This document shows positions 8,318 to 16,340 of a stretch of 28,537 nucleotides of DNA, piece by piece. The stretch is taken from contig NZ_CALUDM010000034.1 in the NCBI RefSeq assembly GCF_943914805.1, positions 1-28,537 of the forward strand. Direction: 5' to 3'. The notes beneath the pieces were generated by a model. The model made no database searches and was not told the origin of the DNA. It saw only the letters and a list, made by a program, of their open reading frames with translations. Position 1 is the first letter of the stretch. The number at the start of each line of letters is the position of its first letter. Both the position numbers and the translations under genes were made by a program. This DNA is from an uncultured Acinetobacter sp. Lineage in GTDB: Bacteria > Pseudomonadota > Gammaproteobacteria > Pseudomonadales > Moraxellaceae.

Positions 8318-9140
8318 AAACGAACAGCGCTTTCTCATGTTGCAAACACGTTTGCATATATTCAGAATAAACAGAAAGCTTTTCAATAATATGCTCTGAA
8401 TAGAACATATCCTCGATTAAATGTTTGGCTTGATCGAAATTATATTGATCACAATGTTGTAAAAGTTGCGCATTAATCTGTGAAAATTGACTACATAAAG
8501 CGCCATAAAGCGCATTCTTATTTTTAAATAACAAATGGTTTATATTGAGTAATGCACTGTCGGGAATATATTGTTCCGCATAGGTTTTGATTTGAAAAAT
8601 TCTCACATTAAAAAAAGACTCAATTTCTAAAACTTTATGATGATCTAACTTTAGATCTGTTATTAGAAAAATCGTCGAAATATCTGCTCGGCAGAGTGCT
8701 TTGATTAGATTTAAATAAATAAAATCTGCATCACTCAACACTAAACTTTGAATATCCAAAAAGATATTTAAAGCATCTAAAACTTTATTTGGATTTAAAT
8801 TTTGCTTTTGCTCAGATGAATACTGTTGGTCTGCCTGATAATAATGATTCAAAACATTCATCACCATCGATGACGTCGGTGTTGTATAAATAACTATTTT
8901 ATTTAAATTTGATAAAATAAAAGGTGCAAATAAATAGGCTAAACTGGCCTGTTCGGGAAGTATTTTACTTTGAATGATCGAGTAAAACTGAGTCTTAGAG
9001 AATTCTCGCAAGACTTTTGCTCTGAGCAATGTTGCTTCTAAATTTAGATAATATAATTCTAAAATATTCTGTGCCTTTGCAGATAAAGCATACTCATCCA
9101 CAAACTCAGAAAGTGGCTTCAATTGTGTAGTAACAAACAT
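8316..9140 (-). CDS. Uncharacterised cytoplasmic protein
   Basis: 274 residues, not recognised. There is no signal peptide or clear membrane segment. The N-terminal third is helical with many leucines and charged residues (residues about 1-65). Two hydrophobic beta-like stretches follow (KIVIYTTPTSSMVM near 80-95 and STIFLITDL near 155), suggesting an alpha/beta fold; the C-terminal third is again helical. ATG at 9140 has AGGGTG upstream, supporting a real gene. It is transcribed away from a MocR-type regulator, with a strong dyad in the shared 338-base gap, so it is a likely target of that regulator. It ends about 120 bases before the urea operon promoter, on the same strand. No function is proposed. 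Confidence 0.7.
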   Translation of the reverse strand: MFVTTQLKPLSEFVDEYALSAKAQNILELYYLNLEATLLRAKVLREFSKTQFYSIIQSKILPEQASLAYLFAPFILSNLNKIVIYTTPTSSMVMNVLNHYYQADQQYSSEQKQNLNPNKVLDALNIFLDIQSLVLSDADFIYLNLIKALCRADISTIFLITDLKLDHHKVLEIESFFNVRIFQIKTYAEQYIPDSALLNINHLLFKNKNALYGALCSQFSQINAQLLQHCDQYNFDQAKHLIEDMFYSEHIIEKLSVYSEYMQTCLQHEKALFV

Positions 9141-9175
9141 TTCTTCACCCTGTAAAATATGAATGTGTTAGCGCC

Positions 9176-9201
9176 AATACATTGATAATAAATACATTGA
9201 T
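9176..9201. repeat. Tandem AATACATTGAT
   Basis: AATACATTGAT occurs at 9176-9186 and 9191-9201, a 15-base period, just upstream of the uncharacterised minus-strand gene. It may be a promoter-proximal binding site or chance in AT-rich DNA. Confidence 0.35.
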
Positions 9202-9300
9202 TATTACCAAGCTTACTGATGAAAGCTTATGAAGCGCTGTTGATTGATATTATTTTGGCGTGTAAAACAGTGAAGATATAGCTACAAAAATTTTAAATAT

Positions 9301-9343
9301 AAATATAACAGATGTATTGTTTGAGCTTAGATCTGTTATATTT
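9301..9343. promoter_or_regulatory. Inverted-repeat operator candidate between the uncharacterised gene and MocR
   Basis: AAATATAACAGAT (9301-9313) and ATCTGTTATATTT (9331-9343) form a perfect 13-bp dyad with a 17-base spacer. It lies 135 bases before the regulator start and 160 bases before the divergent gene. The same half-sites recur at 10998-11033 with a 16-base spacer, which argues for a specific DNA-binding protein rather than an RNA hairpin. Confidence 0.6.
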
Positions 9344-9478
9344 TGTCGTGTGAATCACTTTTTTCTGTTTTAGGAATATAAATCGATTTGGAACTGACAA
9401 AATTGAATCTAGAGCGGTTCATCAATTTTATTTAAATTCTTATACAGAATTTTATTTGAAGTTTTCGGGTAGCCTTTT

Positions 9479-10900
9479 ATGTATAAATCTGAACAACTTG
9501 CGCAACAATTAAAACAGCTGATTGAAAATAAAACATGGAAAGCGCATGAAAAATTACCGTCGTTAAGACAACAAGTTGAGCTCTCAGGTTTTAGTTTAAT
9601 TACGGTAATGAATGCATATCAGGAACTTGAAGCGCAGGGCTTGATTTATTCCAAAGAAAAATCAGGTTATTTTGTAGCGGAAAATCAAGATACTACGAAA
9701 GAAAAACACGTTGCCGTTAATCATAAAATTGAAATTAACTCGATTGTATTCAAATATTTAAAATCTATTCAATCCGAACATATTATCCCTTTAGGGTCAG
9801 CATTCCCGAACAGCCAACTGCTCTATTCAGCAAAACTGATTCAGACACTTGGGCAACTTGCTAAACAAAGACGCAGTTATGAGCAAACACCAAGTTTACC
9901 CCCAGGGAACTATGAGTTAAGAAAAATCATAGCTCAACGTTATGCCATGCAAGGCATTCCGACTGATCCTTCTGATATTGTGATCACCTCAGGTGGTTTA
10001 GATGCTCTGAATTTATCGTTACAAGCCGTCACACAATCAGGAGATTATATTTTATTGCAACAAACCTTATTTTACGGTGCTTGGCAAGCAGCTGAACGCT
10101 TAGGCTTAAAAGTGATTACCATTCCCGAGCATCCTGTGGATGGTATTGATTTAGAAGCATTTGAACAGGCTATTTTAAATTATCCAATTAAAGTCTGTTT
10201 GATGATGTTGAATAGTCAAAACCCGATTGGGTTTACTGTGAGTGATGAGATTAAATTAAAATTGGCAAAAATTTTACATCAACATCAAATTCACCTCATT
10301 GAAGATGATGTTTATGAAGAACTGTATTATGGCAGTAAAAAACCCTTATCAATGAAGTATTTCGATCAACAAAATCTAGTCCTACATTGTTCATCTTTCT
10401 CGAAAACTTTAGGTGCAGGCTTCCGTGTTGGCTGGGTCTATGCAGGAAAATATTCAGAACATATTCAGCATATCCAACTGATGAGCACGCTTTCGGTTAA
10501 TTCATTTATTCAGAATGCTTTAGTAGAATATTTATCACACCGTCATTATGAAAAGCATCTCAAAATACTTCGATCAACCTTGCAAAGATTGAAAAAGCAA
10601 TATTTCAATTATTTGAATGCTCATTTACCATCAGAATGTATTGTCGCATATTATCCTTCAGGTTATTTTCTGTGGATTGAGCTGCCAGAATATCTAGACA
10701 GCACTTTGATTTATCAGCGTCTTTTGGAAAAAAATATCAGTGTTGCACCTAATATTTTATTTAATGCAACCACACAAAATAAAAATCATATTCGTATCAA
10801 TTGTTCATTCGAAATCAATGCTCGAATCCAAACTGCCTTAGAATTACTTATTGATGATTTACAACAACATATCACCCAATACCTTGAAGAACTAGAATAA
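9479..10900 (+). CDS. MocR-type regulator: GntR winged helix fused to a class I aminotransferase domain
   Basis: 473 residues. The N-terminal winged helix spans about 1-68 (SEQLAQQLKQLIENKTW, PSLRQQVELSGFSLITVMNAYQELEAQGLIYS). From about 90 the fold-type I PLP domain follows: LPPGNYELRKIIAQRY (140-155), SGGLDALNLSLQA (171-183), NSQNPIG (Asn248), EDDVYEELYY (Asp276), the PLP lysine in SSFSKTLGAGFRVGW (Lys309) and its Arg316. Length is typical for MocR proteins, which sense an amine or vitamin B6 vitamer through bound PLP and activate a neighbouring gene. It is divergent from the 274-residue unknown gene and is followed by a small membrane protein; matching dyads lie on both sides. Not a close match to PdxR or GabR by context: no pdx or gab genes are present. 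Confidence 0.92.
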   Translation: MYKSEQLAQQLKQLIENKTWKAHEKLPSLRQQVELSGFSLITVMNAYQELEAQGLIYSKEKSGYFVAENQDTTKEKHVAVNHKIEINSIVFKYLKSIQSEHIIPLGSAFPNSQLLYSAKLIQTLGQLAKQRRSYEQTPSLPPGNYELRKIIAQRYAMQGIPTDPSDIVITSGGLDALNLSLQAVTQSGDYILLQQTLFYGAWQAAERLGLKVITIPEHPVDGIDLEAFEQAILNYPIKVCLMMLNSQNPIGFTVSDEIKLKLAKILHQHQIHLIEDDVYEELYYGSKKPLSMKYFDQQNLVLHCSSFSKTLGAGFRVGWVYAGKYSEHIQHIQLMSTLSVNSFIQNALVEYLSHRHYEKHLKILRSTLQRLKKQYFNYLNAHLPSECIVAYYPSGYFLWIELPEYLDSTLIYQRLLEKNISVAPNILFNATTQNKNHIRINCSFEINARIQTALELLIDDLQQHITQYLEELE

Positions 10901-10997
10901 TTCATACAGCTTTGAACAAACCAACAATAGTGACGTGGAAATAACAAATTCGATTTTAAAACACTTACAAAATAAGCTTTAACAAAAACTCTATTTT

Positions 10998-11033
10998 TAT
11001 AACAGATAAAATATTTTAAGCACATCTGTTATA
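10998..11033. promoter_or_regulatory. Second copy of the MocR-region dyad, upstream of the small membrane gene
   Basis: TATAACAGAT (10998-11007) and ATCTGTTATA (11024-11033) are separated by 16 bases. The half-sites are the same as at 9301-9343. The right arm is followed by a T-run here as there. It lies 85 bases before the start of the 56-residue protein, so that gene may belong to the same regulon. As RNA it could also act as a weak terminator for the MocR gene. Confidence 0.55.
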
Positions 11034-11117
11034 TTTTTTTTCTGTGATTTTGTATCTACCGAACAATCGGGCTACATCACATAATGGCTTCAAGATAAGC
11101 ATTCAGAGAATGATGTG

Positions 11118-11288
11118 ATGAATAACGATCAAAGCCCTAAAAAACCTCAAAAATATGCTGATAGTTCAATTTCAGACAAAGATTTCAAACGTATGATTGT
11201 CTGGTTTTCGATCTTCTGCGGATTCTTCATGATTGGTGTAATTGTTTCAATTGGTGCAGATTCTGCAAATATGCTGCTTGTTCCATAA
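11118..11288 (+). CDS. Small single-pass membrane protein, 56 residues
   Basis: Short open frame beginning MNNDQSPKKPQKYADSS. It has a hydrophilic, lysine-rich N-terminal half (1-25) and one hydrophobic segment (about 26-46: MIVWFSIFCGFFMIGVIVS), then a short tail ending LLVP. The positive N-terminal half suggests it faces the cytoplasm. A 16-bp hairpin follows the stop, and a dyad shared with the MocR promoter region precedes the gene, so the unit has its own borders. The Shine-Dalgarno is weak. Function unknown; such proteins are often missed in annotation. Confidence 0.65.
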   Translation: MNNDQSPKKPQKYADSSISDKDFKRMIVWFSIFCGFFMIGVIVSIGADSANMLLVP

Positions 11289-11294
11289 AGCCTG

Positions 11295-11337
11295 AATAAG
11301 CAAGTAAGCAACATGCTTACTTGCTTATTGGTTGTTT
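11295..11337 (+). terminator. Terminator hairpin between the small membrane gene and nasA
   Basis: AATAAGCAAGTAAGCA (11295-11310) pairs with its complement at 11314-11329, a perfect 16-bp stem with a 3-base loop, followed by GGTTGTTT. The T-tract is poor on both strands, but the position between convergent genes fits a shared terminator. Confidence 0.6.
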
Positions 11338-11376
11338 AAAAATCCTATCCTGCGGATTCACCACAGATTACAAAAA

Positions 11377-14187
11377 TTAAGTCGTTTCAGTTTGATATAC
11401 CTTAATTAATCCTCGAATTTCAGGTAAGCACGAACCACAATTGCCGCCTGCTTTTAAACATGCAGTCACTTGTTTTTCATTGGAAATATTCTTTTCTTTA
11501 ATGGTTTGAATAATTCGATTTTTACCCACTTTGAAACAACTACAGACCAATGGCCCTTCACTCTCACCCATCGACATCGCTTGTCCTGCGAGCAATGCTT
11601 TACGATGCATTGCACTTAAACGCTCACGTTTAAATAAGCTGGCAACCCAATCACGATCAGGTAATAACGCTTTTGGTGCAATATACAAACTGGCGATAAG
11701 ATGACCATCTTGTAAAATCACACAATGACTAATATGCGCAGTTTGATCTTCAAGATTGAGCCATTCAAAACTTTCATCTTCAAAAGGTAAAAGTTTTTTA
11801 AGTTGTGCTGTTGTTTCAGTGAATCGTTTTCGATCTGCCAATTCATAACGTACTGCTTTGGCAGTTTGGATTTTTGTCCACCACACCGTGTTTTCAATGG
11901 TTTTATTGACAATATGTTCAAAGCCTTTGCGTACATAAAACACACCTTGCCATTGAGTATAAAATGGCTGAATCATTACAGGTGTATGTTTAAATTCAGG
12001 TTCTCCTGAAATCGCATCCACAACAGGATTCACCACCTTGCCAATCCGTGCATCCGAAGCAAACTGATCATTCCAGTGAATAGGCGCAAATATTTGTCCA
12101 CGGCGAATATTATCGCTCAGTACTGTGCGTAATACACACAAGCCCCAAGCCGATTTTATTTCAACCAACTCTCCTTCTTTCACCCCATATTTCAACGCAT
12201 CATTGGGATGAATTTCACAATAAGGTTCAGCCTTATGCGTACTTAGATTTGCAGACAAACCCGTCCGTGTCATAGTATGCCATTGATCACGAATCCGCCC
12301 TGTATTCAGAATCAGTGGATATTCGCTATCTGTTTGATTTACAGGATCAATCGCCAGTGTTGCTATAAATTTTGCCTTTCCATCTGCATGACTAAATAGA
12401 CCATTTTTAAATAATTGAGCAACTTCACCATCTTGCTGATTTTGATTTAAAATAGGCCATTGCACAGGTTCAAGTTGATAATATTCTTCACTTGAAAGAT
12501 CAGTTAAACCTTGTAAGTTGAAATAGCGAAAAATGTCTGTAGCCAGATTTGTTTCTAGCGTTAAGCTTGGTAAAGTCGTCACATTAGGATCAGTTGCATT
12601 TTGATAAGCAGAAAGTTGCGCATGCTCTTTGAAAATGTCATGACTATTTTCAAAATCAAAACCATGGAAACCTAACTTTTTAGCCACTTGTGAAACCGAC
12701 CACCAATCTGCTTTAGCTTGTTCTGGACTATCTAAAAAAGCACGTTGTCTTGAAATACGGCGTTCAGAATTGGTGACTGTGCCATCTTTTTCACCCCATC
12801 CTAGTGCAGGTAATAATACATCCGCATATTGTGTAGTATCGGTGTCTTTGCAGATATCTGAAACTACGACAAATTCGCATTTCTCCAGTGCACGTTTGAC
12901 TTGATCAGCATTAGGTAAACTCACCACAGGATTGGTCGCCATAATCCAAATGGCTTTAATTTTACCACTTTCAACTGCTTCAAAAAGATCAACCGCCTTT
13001 AAACCCACTTGCTTGGCAATTGTTGGGCTTTGCCAAAATTGTTGAACCAATTGTTGATGTTGTGGATTATCTAAATCCATGTGCGCAGCAAGCATATTGG
13101 CAAGTCCACCGACTTCACGTCCACCCATCGCATTCGGTTGACCTGTCATTGAAAATGGCGCCGCACCTAAATAACCAATTTTCCCAGCCAATAGATGACA
13201 ATTGATAATGCTATTGGCTTTATCGACACCACGAGAAGATTGATTCACACCCATAGAAAACAGTGTCATGACTTTTTTAGTTTGCGCAAATTTCTCAAAA
13301 AAGAGATGCAATTTTTCCAGTGAAATTCCAGTTTTCGTTGCAACTTCAGTGATATCTTTTTCTGATTCCGCACTCGACAAAGCAGCATTTAGACCTTGTG
13401 TATGCGCTTCAACAAATTCAGCATCAACATAACCATTTTGATGTAAATATTGTAATAAGCCATTGAATAGTCTGACATCCTGTCCAATTAAAATTGGTAG
13501 ATGTAAATCTGCTGCCTCACAGGTTGCTGTAAAGCGTGGATCAATCACCACCACAAATAAATCACGTTGCTCTTTGGCTTTCATGATGCGTTGATACAAT
13601 ACAGGATGACACCAAGCTGTATTTGAACCGACTAAAACCACCATATCAGTATGTTCAAAATCATCATAACTTGCAGGAACCAAGTCTTCGCCAAAAGCAC
13701 GTTTATGTGCCGCCACGGCTGAAGACATACACAGTCTTGAATTAGTATCAATATTGGCTGTACCGAGGTAGCCTTTGACAAATTTATTGACGACATAATA
13801 GTCTTCAGTCAATAGTTGCCCTGATACATAAAAGGCAATGCTGTCACGTCCATATTGGTCTATAAAATTTTGAAATTTATTGGCAATGAGATCCGTTGCG
13901 GTATCCCAACTGGTGATTTCACGATGTGATTTACGTCCTAACATTGGATGTAAAACACGTGTTTCCAAGCCGATTGTATCTGCCAAATTACTGCCTTTGA
14001 TACACAGTTTTCCGTAATTTGATGGATGATTTAAATCGCCTAACACCGATACTTTTTGTCCCAAAGCAGTTTCTTGAACTGTTGCTGTGACGCCACAACC
14101 CACACCACAATAAGGGCATGTTGTTTGTGTAGTTTTAATCATGTTTTCTGTGGAGCTATGCAGTTCCATTACAGGGATACTATTCAT
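11377..14187 (-). CDS. nasA: Assimilatory nitrate reductase, catalytic subunit
   Basis: 936-residue molybdopterin oxidoreductase that reduces nitrate to nitrite in the cytoplasm. The N-terminal [4Fe-4S] ligands are Cys24, Cys27, Cys31 and Cys62 (CPYCGVGC, KLCIKG). A bis-MGD-enzyme core follows, with the probable Mo-ligand cysteine in NSRLCMSSAVAA and GQPNAMGGREVGG further on. The C-terminal 55 residues form a BFD-like [2Fe-2S] domain (Cys882, Cys884, Cys917, Cys920), typical of NasA of the Klebsiella type, where it receives electrons from an FAD partner. ATG at 14187 has AAGGAG ten bases upstream; a second ATG 15 codons later is less likely. Last gene of the narK-nirB-nirD/nasC-nasA run, separated from the previous gene by about 440 bases of repeat sequence. 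Confidence 0.97.
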   Translation of the reverse strand: MNSIPVMELHSSTENMIKTTQTTCPYCGVGCGVTATVQETALGQKVSVLGDLNHPSNYGKLCIKGSNLADTIGLETRVLHPMLGRKSHREITSWDTATDLIANKFQNFIDQYGRDSIAFYVSGQLLTEDYYVVNKFVKGYLGTANIDTNSRLCMSSAVAAHKRAFGEDLVPASYDDFEHTDMVVLVGSNTAWCHPVLYQRIMKAKEQRDLFVVVIDPRFTATCEAADLHLPILIGQDVRLFNGLLQYLHQNGYVDAEFVEAHTQGLNAALSSAESEKDITEVATKTGISLEKLHLFFEKFAQTKKVMTLFSMGVNQSSRGVDKANSIINCHLLAGKIGYLGAAPFSMTGQPNAMGGREVGGLANMLAAHMDLDNPQHQQLVQQFWQSPTIAKQVGLKAVDLFEAVESGKIKAIWIMATNPVVSLPNADQVKRALEKCEFVVVSDICKDTDTTQYADVLLPALGWGEKDGTVTNSERRISRQRAFLDSPEQAKADWWSVSQVAKKLGFHGFDFENSHDIFKEHAQLSAYQNATDPNVTTLPSLTLETNLATDIFRYFNLQGLTDLSSEEYYQLEPVQWPILNQNQQDGEVAQLFKNGLFSHADGKAKFIATLAIDPVNQTDSEYPLILNTGRIRDQWHTMTRTGLSANLSTHKAEPYCEIHPNDALKYGVKEGELVEIKSAWGLCVLRTVLSDNIRRGQIFAPIHWNDQFASDARIGKVVNPVVDAISGEPEFKHTPVMIQPFYTQWQGVFYVRKGFEHIVNKTIENTVWWTKIQTAKAVRYELADRKRFTETTAQLKKLLPFEDESFEWLNLEDQTAHISHCVILQDGHLIASLYIAPKALLPDRDWVASLFKRERLSAMHRKALLAGQAMSMGESEGPLVCSCFKVGKNRIIQTIKEKNISNEKQVTACLKAGGNCGSCLPEIRGLIKVYQTETT

Positions 14188-14224
14188 TTCTGCTTCGCTC
14201 CTTATTCAACTGTTAATAGAAGTT

Positions 14225-14248
14225 CTCTCTCCTTTACAATGGAGAGAG
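14225..14248. repeat. Hairpin module CTCTCTCC/GGAGAGAG
   Basis: CTCTCTCC (14225-14232) and GGAGAGAG (14241-14248) form an 8-bp stem, followed by AGTTAGGTAGAGG. This resembles degenerate copies of the short AGGAGAGGGTTAGGGTGAGGG-type intergenic repeats seen in Acinetobacter genomes. It lies upstream of nasA. Confidence 0.5.
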
Positions 14249-14288
14249 TTAGGTAGAGGATTCATTTGCAAAATTCCCTCATCCCACG

Positions 14289-14321
14289 CTTCTCACTGAG
14301 CCATATATGGCCAAAGAGAAG
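14289..14321. repeat. Hairpin with GCCATATATGGC palindrome, copy 1
   Basis: Outer arms CTTCTC (14289-14294) and GAGAAG (14316-14321) enclose the 12-bp palindrome GCCATATATGGC (14300-14311). The 15-mer TGAGCCATATATGGC at 14297-14311 has an inverted copy at 14527-14541. Confidence 0.55.
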
Positions 14322-14384
14322 TAACTTTCGATATATATTTTATGACCAATGATTATTTTGACATTTACAAGATTTCTAGCTAAT

Positions 14385-14627
14385 CCCTCTCCTGTAAGGT
14401 AATGCTGATCAATTAAGCCTTTTTAATCCTCCCCTTGCGGAGCATGCTCCTCACCTTTGAAAAAGGAGGGAGTATCTTGGATTCATACCGCATTGAATTC
14501 ACGAGTGTTCCCCTCTTTTGCCTTGCGCCATATATGGCTCAGGGTTAGAGGAGATTTATCAATCAGTAATAATAAAATTACCCTTAACTGATCAGCATTA
14601 TTCCTTTCAGGAGTGGTTAAGGGAGGT
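14385..14627. repeat. Imperfect long inverted repeat between nirD/nasC and nasA
   Basis: AATGCTGATCAATTAAG (14401-14417) and CTTAACTGATCAGCATT (14583-14599) are inverted copies matching at 16 of 17 bases. Similarity continues outward (CTCCTG-AAGG on both sides). Inside are the palindrome GGAGCATGCTCC (14439-14450), a CCTCC...GGAGG pair, and the second GCCATATATGGC (14527-14538). No open frame of a transposase is present. This looks like a MITE-like or composite intergenic repeat inserted in the nitrate operon; the right edge reaches the stop codon of the nirD/nasC gene. Confidence 0.6.
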
Positions 14628-16241
14628 TCACCCTGCTTTTCTTAATGCAAAATCCTTACCAAATAACAATTTATTACGGATCGAAGAAATTGGGGTTTGA
14701 TCAGAAATAAGTTCAGCGTACCAAACACCATCTTCCGTATCACCAAACAGTACAGCACCAACTACTTTATCTTTTTGAATAATAATACGTTTATAAATTT
14801 GGCGTTTTTCATCATTCAAAACAATGTCTTCAAAATCTTCTTTTGGTTCAAAGTTTCCAGCTGAGAACACATCACAACCACTGACTTTTAACTGTGTCGG
14901 AACTGTTGGTGCTTTAAACGTTAAGCTGCCATGTTCAGCCAAATGTGATGCACAAATGAATGCTTGTCCCCATAAAGGCTCAACCAATCCGAAAGTTTGA
15001 TTACGATGCTCAATACATTCACCAACTGCATAAATACTTGGGTCATAGGTTTGCATGGTGTCGTTCACCAATACACCACGATTGCAACGTAAACCTGCAC
15101 TTTGCGCCAAAGCCATATTTGGACGGATACCTACGGCAAAAATCACTAAATCTGCATCTAAAACAGTGCCATCTTTCAATCTTACTTGGCTCACATGACC
15201 ATCTACACCAATCAACTCTTCAGTATTGGCTTCAGTGATAATCGAAATACCTTTTTGCTCAATACTATGACGTAGCATTTGACTGGCTTTGCTGTCTAAC
15301 TGACGCTCCATAATGCGATCCATCAAATGTAGAACGGTCACATTCATGCCACGTTGTTTTAGTCCATAAGCCGCTTCCAATCCCAGTAAACCACCACCAA
15401 TCACTACTGCATTCTTTTTAGATTTAGAATAGTCAAGCATGGTGTTAACATCGTAAATATCACGGAAACTCAGCACGCCTTTTAAATCTGAGCCTTTTAC
15501 AGGCGGAATAAAAGGTTTTGAACCCGTTGCCAAGATCAAACGATCATAATCCACCTTCAACCCTTTTTCGGTATAAACGTGCTTACGTGGACGATCTATA
15601 CGTACAGCAGGATCACCTGCAATAAAGCGGATATTTTTATCGGCATACCATGCATGCGGGTGCAACATTATGTCATCTATAGTTTTATCGCCCGACAATA
15701 CAGGTGATAGCATAATACGGTTATAGTTCCCCCACGGCTCTTCACCAATTACGGTCACTTCATAACGTTCTGGTGCCATATCCAATAAGTCTTCCAAACA
15801 ACGCATACCCGCCAAGCCATTTCCGACCAAAACCAGTTTCATTTTTTCTTGAGAAGTACCGTTATTGGTAATATAAGTTTTTTGTGGTGTTGGGCTAATC
15901 AAGACACGACCATTGTCAATCTTGCTTGGAAAAACTAAAAGTTTTTGGTCTTTATCTTCCAAACAGCGTCCTGTTGCTAAACTAAAATGCTGTTTGTAAA
16001 TTGGTGATGCAACGACACGCTCACCTTGTAAATCACCAATAATGCCACGTGACATGACATAAGCTTTGCTGAATGGATCTTGGTTGCTCAAAGCATAAAC
16101 ACGCTTTTCACTGCCTACTCTAAAAATTGCAATTTGTTGATCATTGAGTAATGCTCCAACACCTGTGTTAGGCGTAATATCATCCAATGCACAAATATCT
16201 AACCAATCTAACTCATTCATATCTTTTAAAATTGTCATCAT
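14628..16241 (-). CDS. Fusion of nitrite reductase small subunit (NirD) and NasC-like FAD/NADH oxidoreductase
   Basis: 537 residues with two parts. Residues about 10-115 are a NirD domain (ALSNQDPFSKAYVMSRGIIGD, ASPIYKQHFSLATGRCLED): a Rieske fold without the Cys-His cluster ligands, as in other NirD proteins. Residues about 134-530 are a pyridine nucleotide-disulphide-type FAD reductase, with dinucleotide-binding motifs at 136-145 (LVLVGNGLAG) and 278-290 (AVVIGGGLLGLEA) and the late FAD motif IYAVGE. The FAD part resembles both the N-terminal half of NirB and Klebsiella NasC. Since NirB here has its own FAD domain, the second half most likely feeds NADH electrons to NasA, while the first serves NirB. 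AAGGAT precedes the ATG. Located between nirB and nasA. Confidence 0.88.
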   Translation of the reverse strand: MMTILKDMNELDWLDICALDDITPNTGVGALLNDQQIAIFRVGSEKRVYALSNQDPFSKAYVMSRGIIGDLQGERVVASPIYKQHFSLATGRCLEDKDQKLLVFPSKIDNGRVLISPTPQKTYITNNGTSQEKMKLVLVGNGLAGMRCLEDLLDMAPERYEVTVIGEEPWGNYNRIMLSPVLSGDKTIDDIMLHPHAWYADKNIRFIAGDPAVRIDRPRKHVYTEKGLKVDYDRLILATGSKPFIPPVKGSDLKGVLSFRDIYDVNTMLDYSKSKKNAVVIGGGLLGLEAAYGLKQRGMNVTVLHLMDRIMERQLDSKASQMLRHSIEQKGISIITEANTEELIGVDGHVSQVRLKDGTVLDADLVIFAVGIRPNMALAQSAGLRCNRGVLVNDTMQTYDPSIYAVGECIEHRNQTFGLVEPLWGQAFICASHLAEHGSLTFKAPTVPTQLKVSGCDVFSAGNFEPKEDFEDIVLNDEKRQIYKRIIIQKDKVVGAVLFGDTEDGVWYAELISDQTPISSIRNKLLFGKDFALRKAG

Positions 16242-16254
16242 CTTTATCCTTTTT

Positions 16255-16325
16255 AAACTTTTTCATCTAACCTACATTTCCTCTCTTTGTGAGGAATACA
16301 AAGCGGGTTAAACAATGAAAAGTTT
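16255..16325 (-). other. Intercistronic hairpin between nirB and nirD/nasC
   Basis: AAACTTTTTCAT (16255-16266) pairs with ATGAAAAGTTT (16315-16325) apart from one extra T. Inside, CTAACC with GGGTTA and TTCCTC with GAGGAA extend the stem. It almost fills the 100-base gap. No T-run follows on the minus strand, so it is better read as an mRNA-stabilising or processing element than as a terminator. Confidence 0.5.
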
Positions 16326-16340
16326 GAATACCTTAATCTG

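Noticed and set aside
14221..14627. Insertion sequence between nirD/nasC and nasA
   Set aside because: No transposase frame and no clear target duplication; only palindromic repeat modules are visible.
14518..14700. 60-residue open frame on the plus strand
   Set aside because: It spans the intergenic repeat and the antisense of the fusion gene end; no ribosome site or known family.
14628..14980. Rieske [2Fe-2S] cluster in the NirD domain
   Set aside because: Actual NirD domain is at the other end of the gene (about 15900-16210), and there the Cys-His ligand pairs are absent, as usual for NirD.
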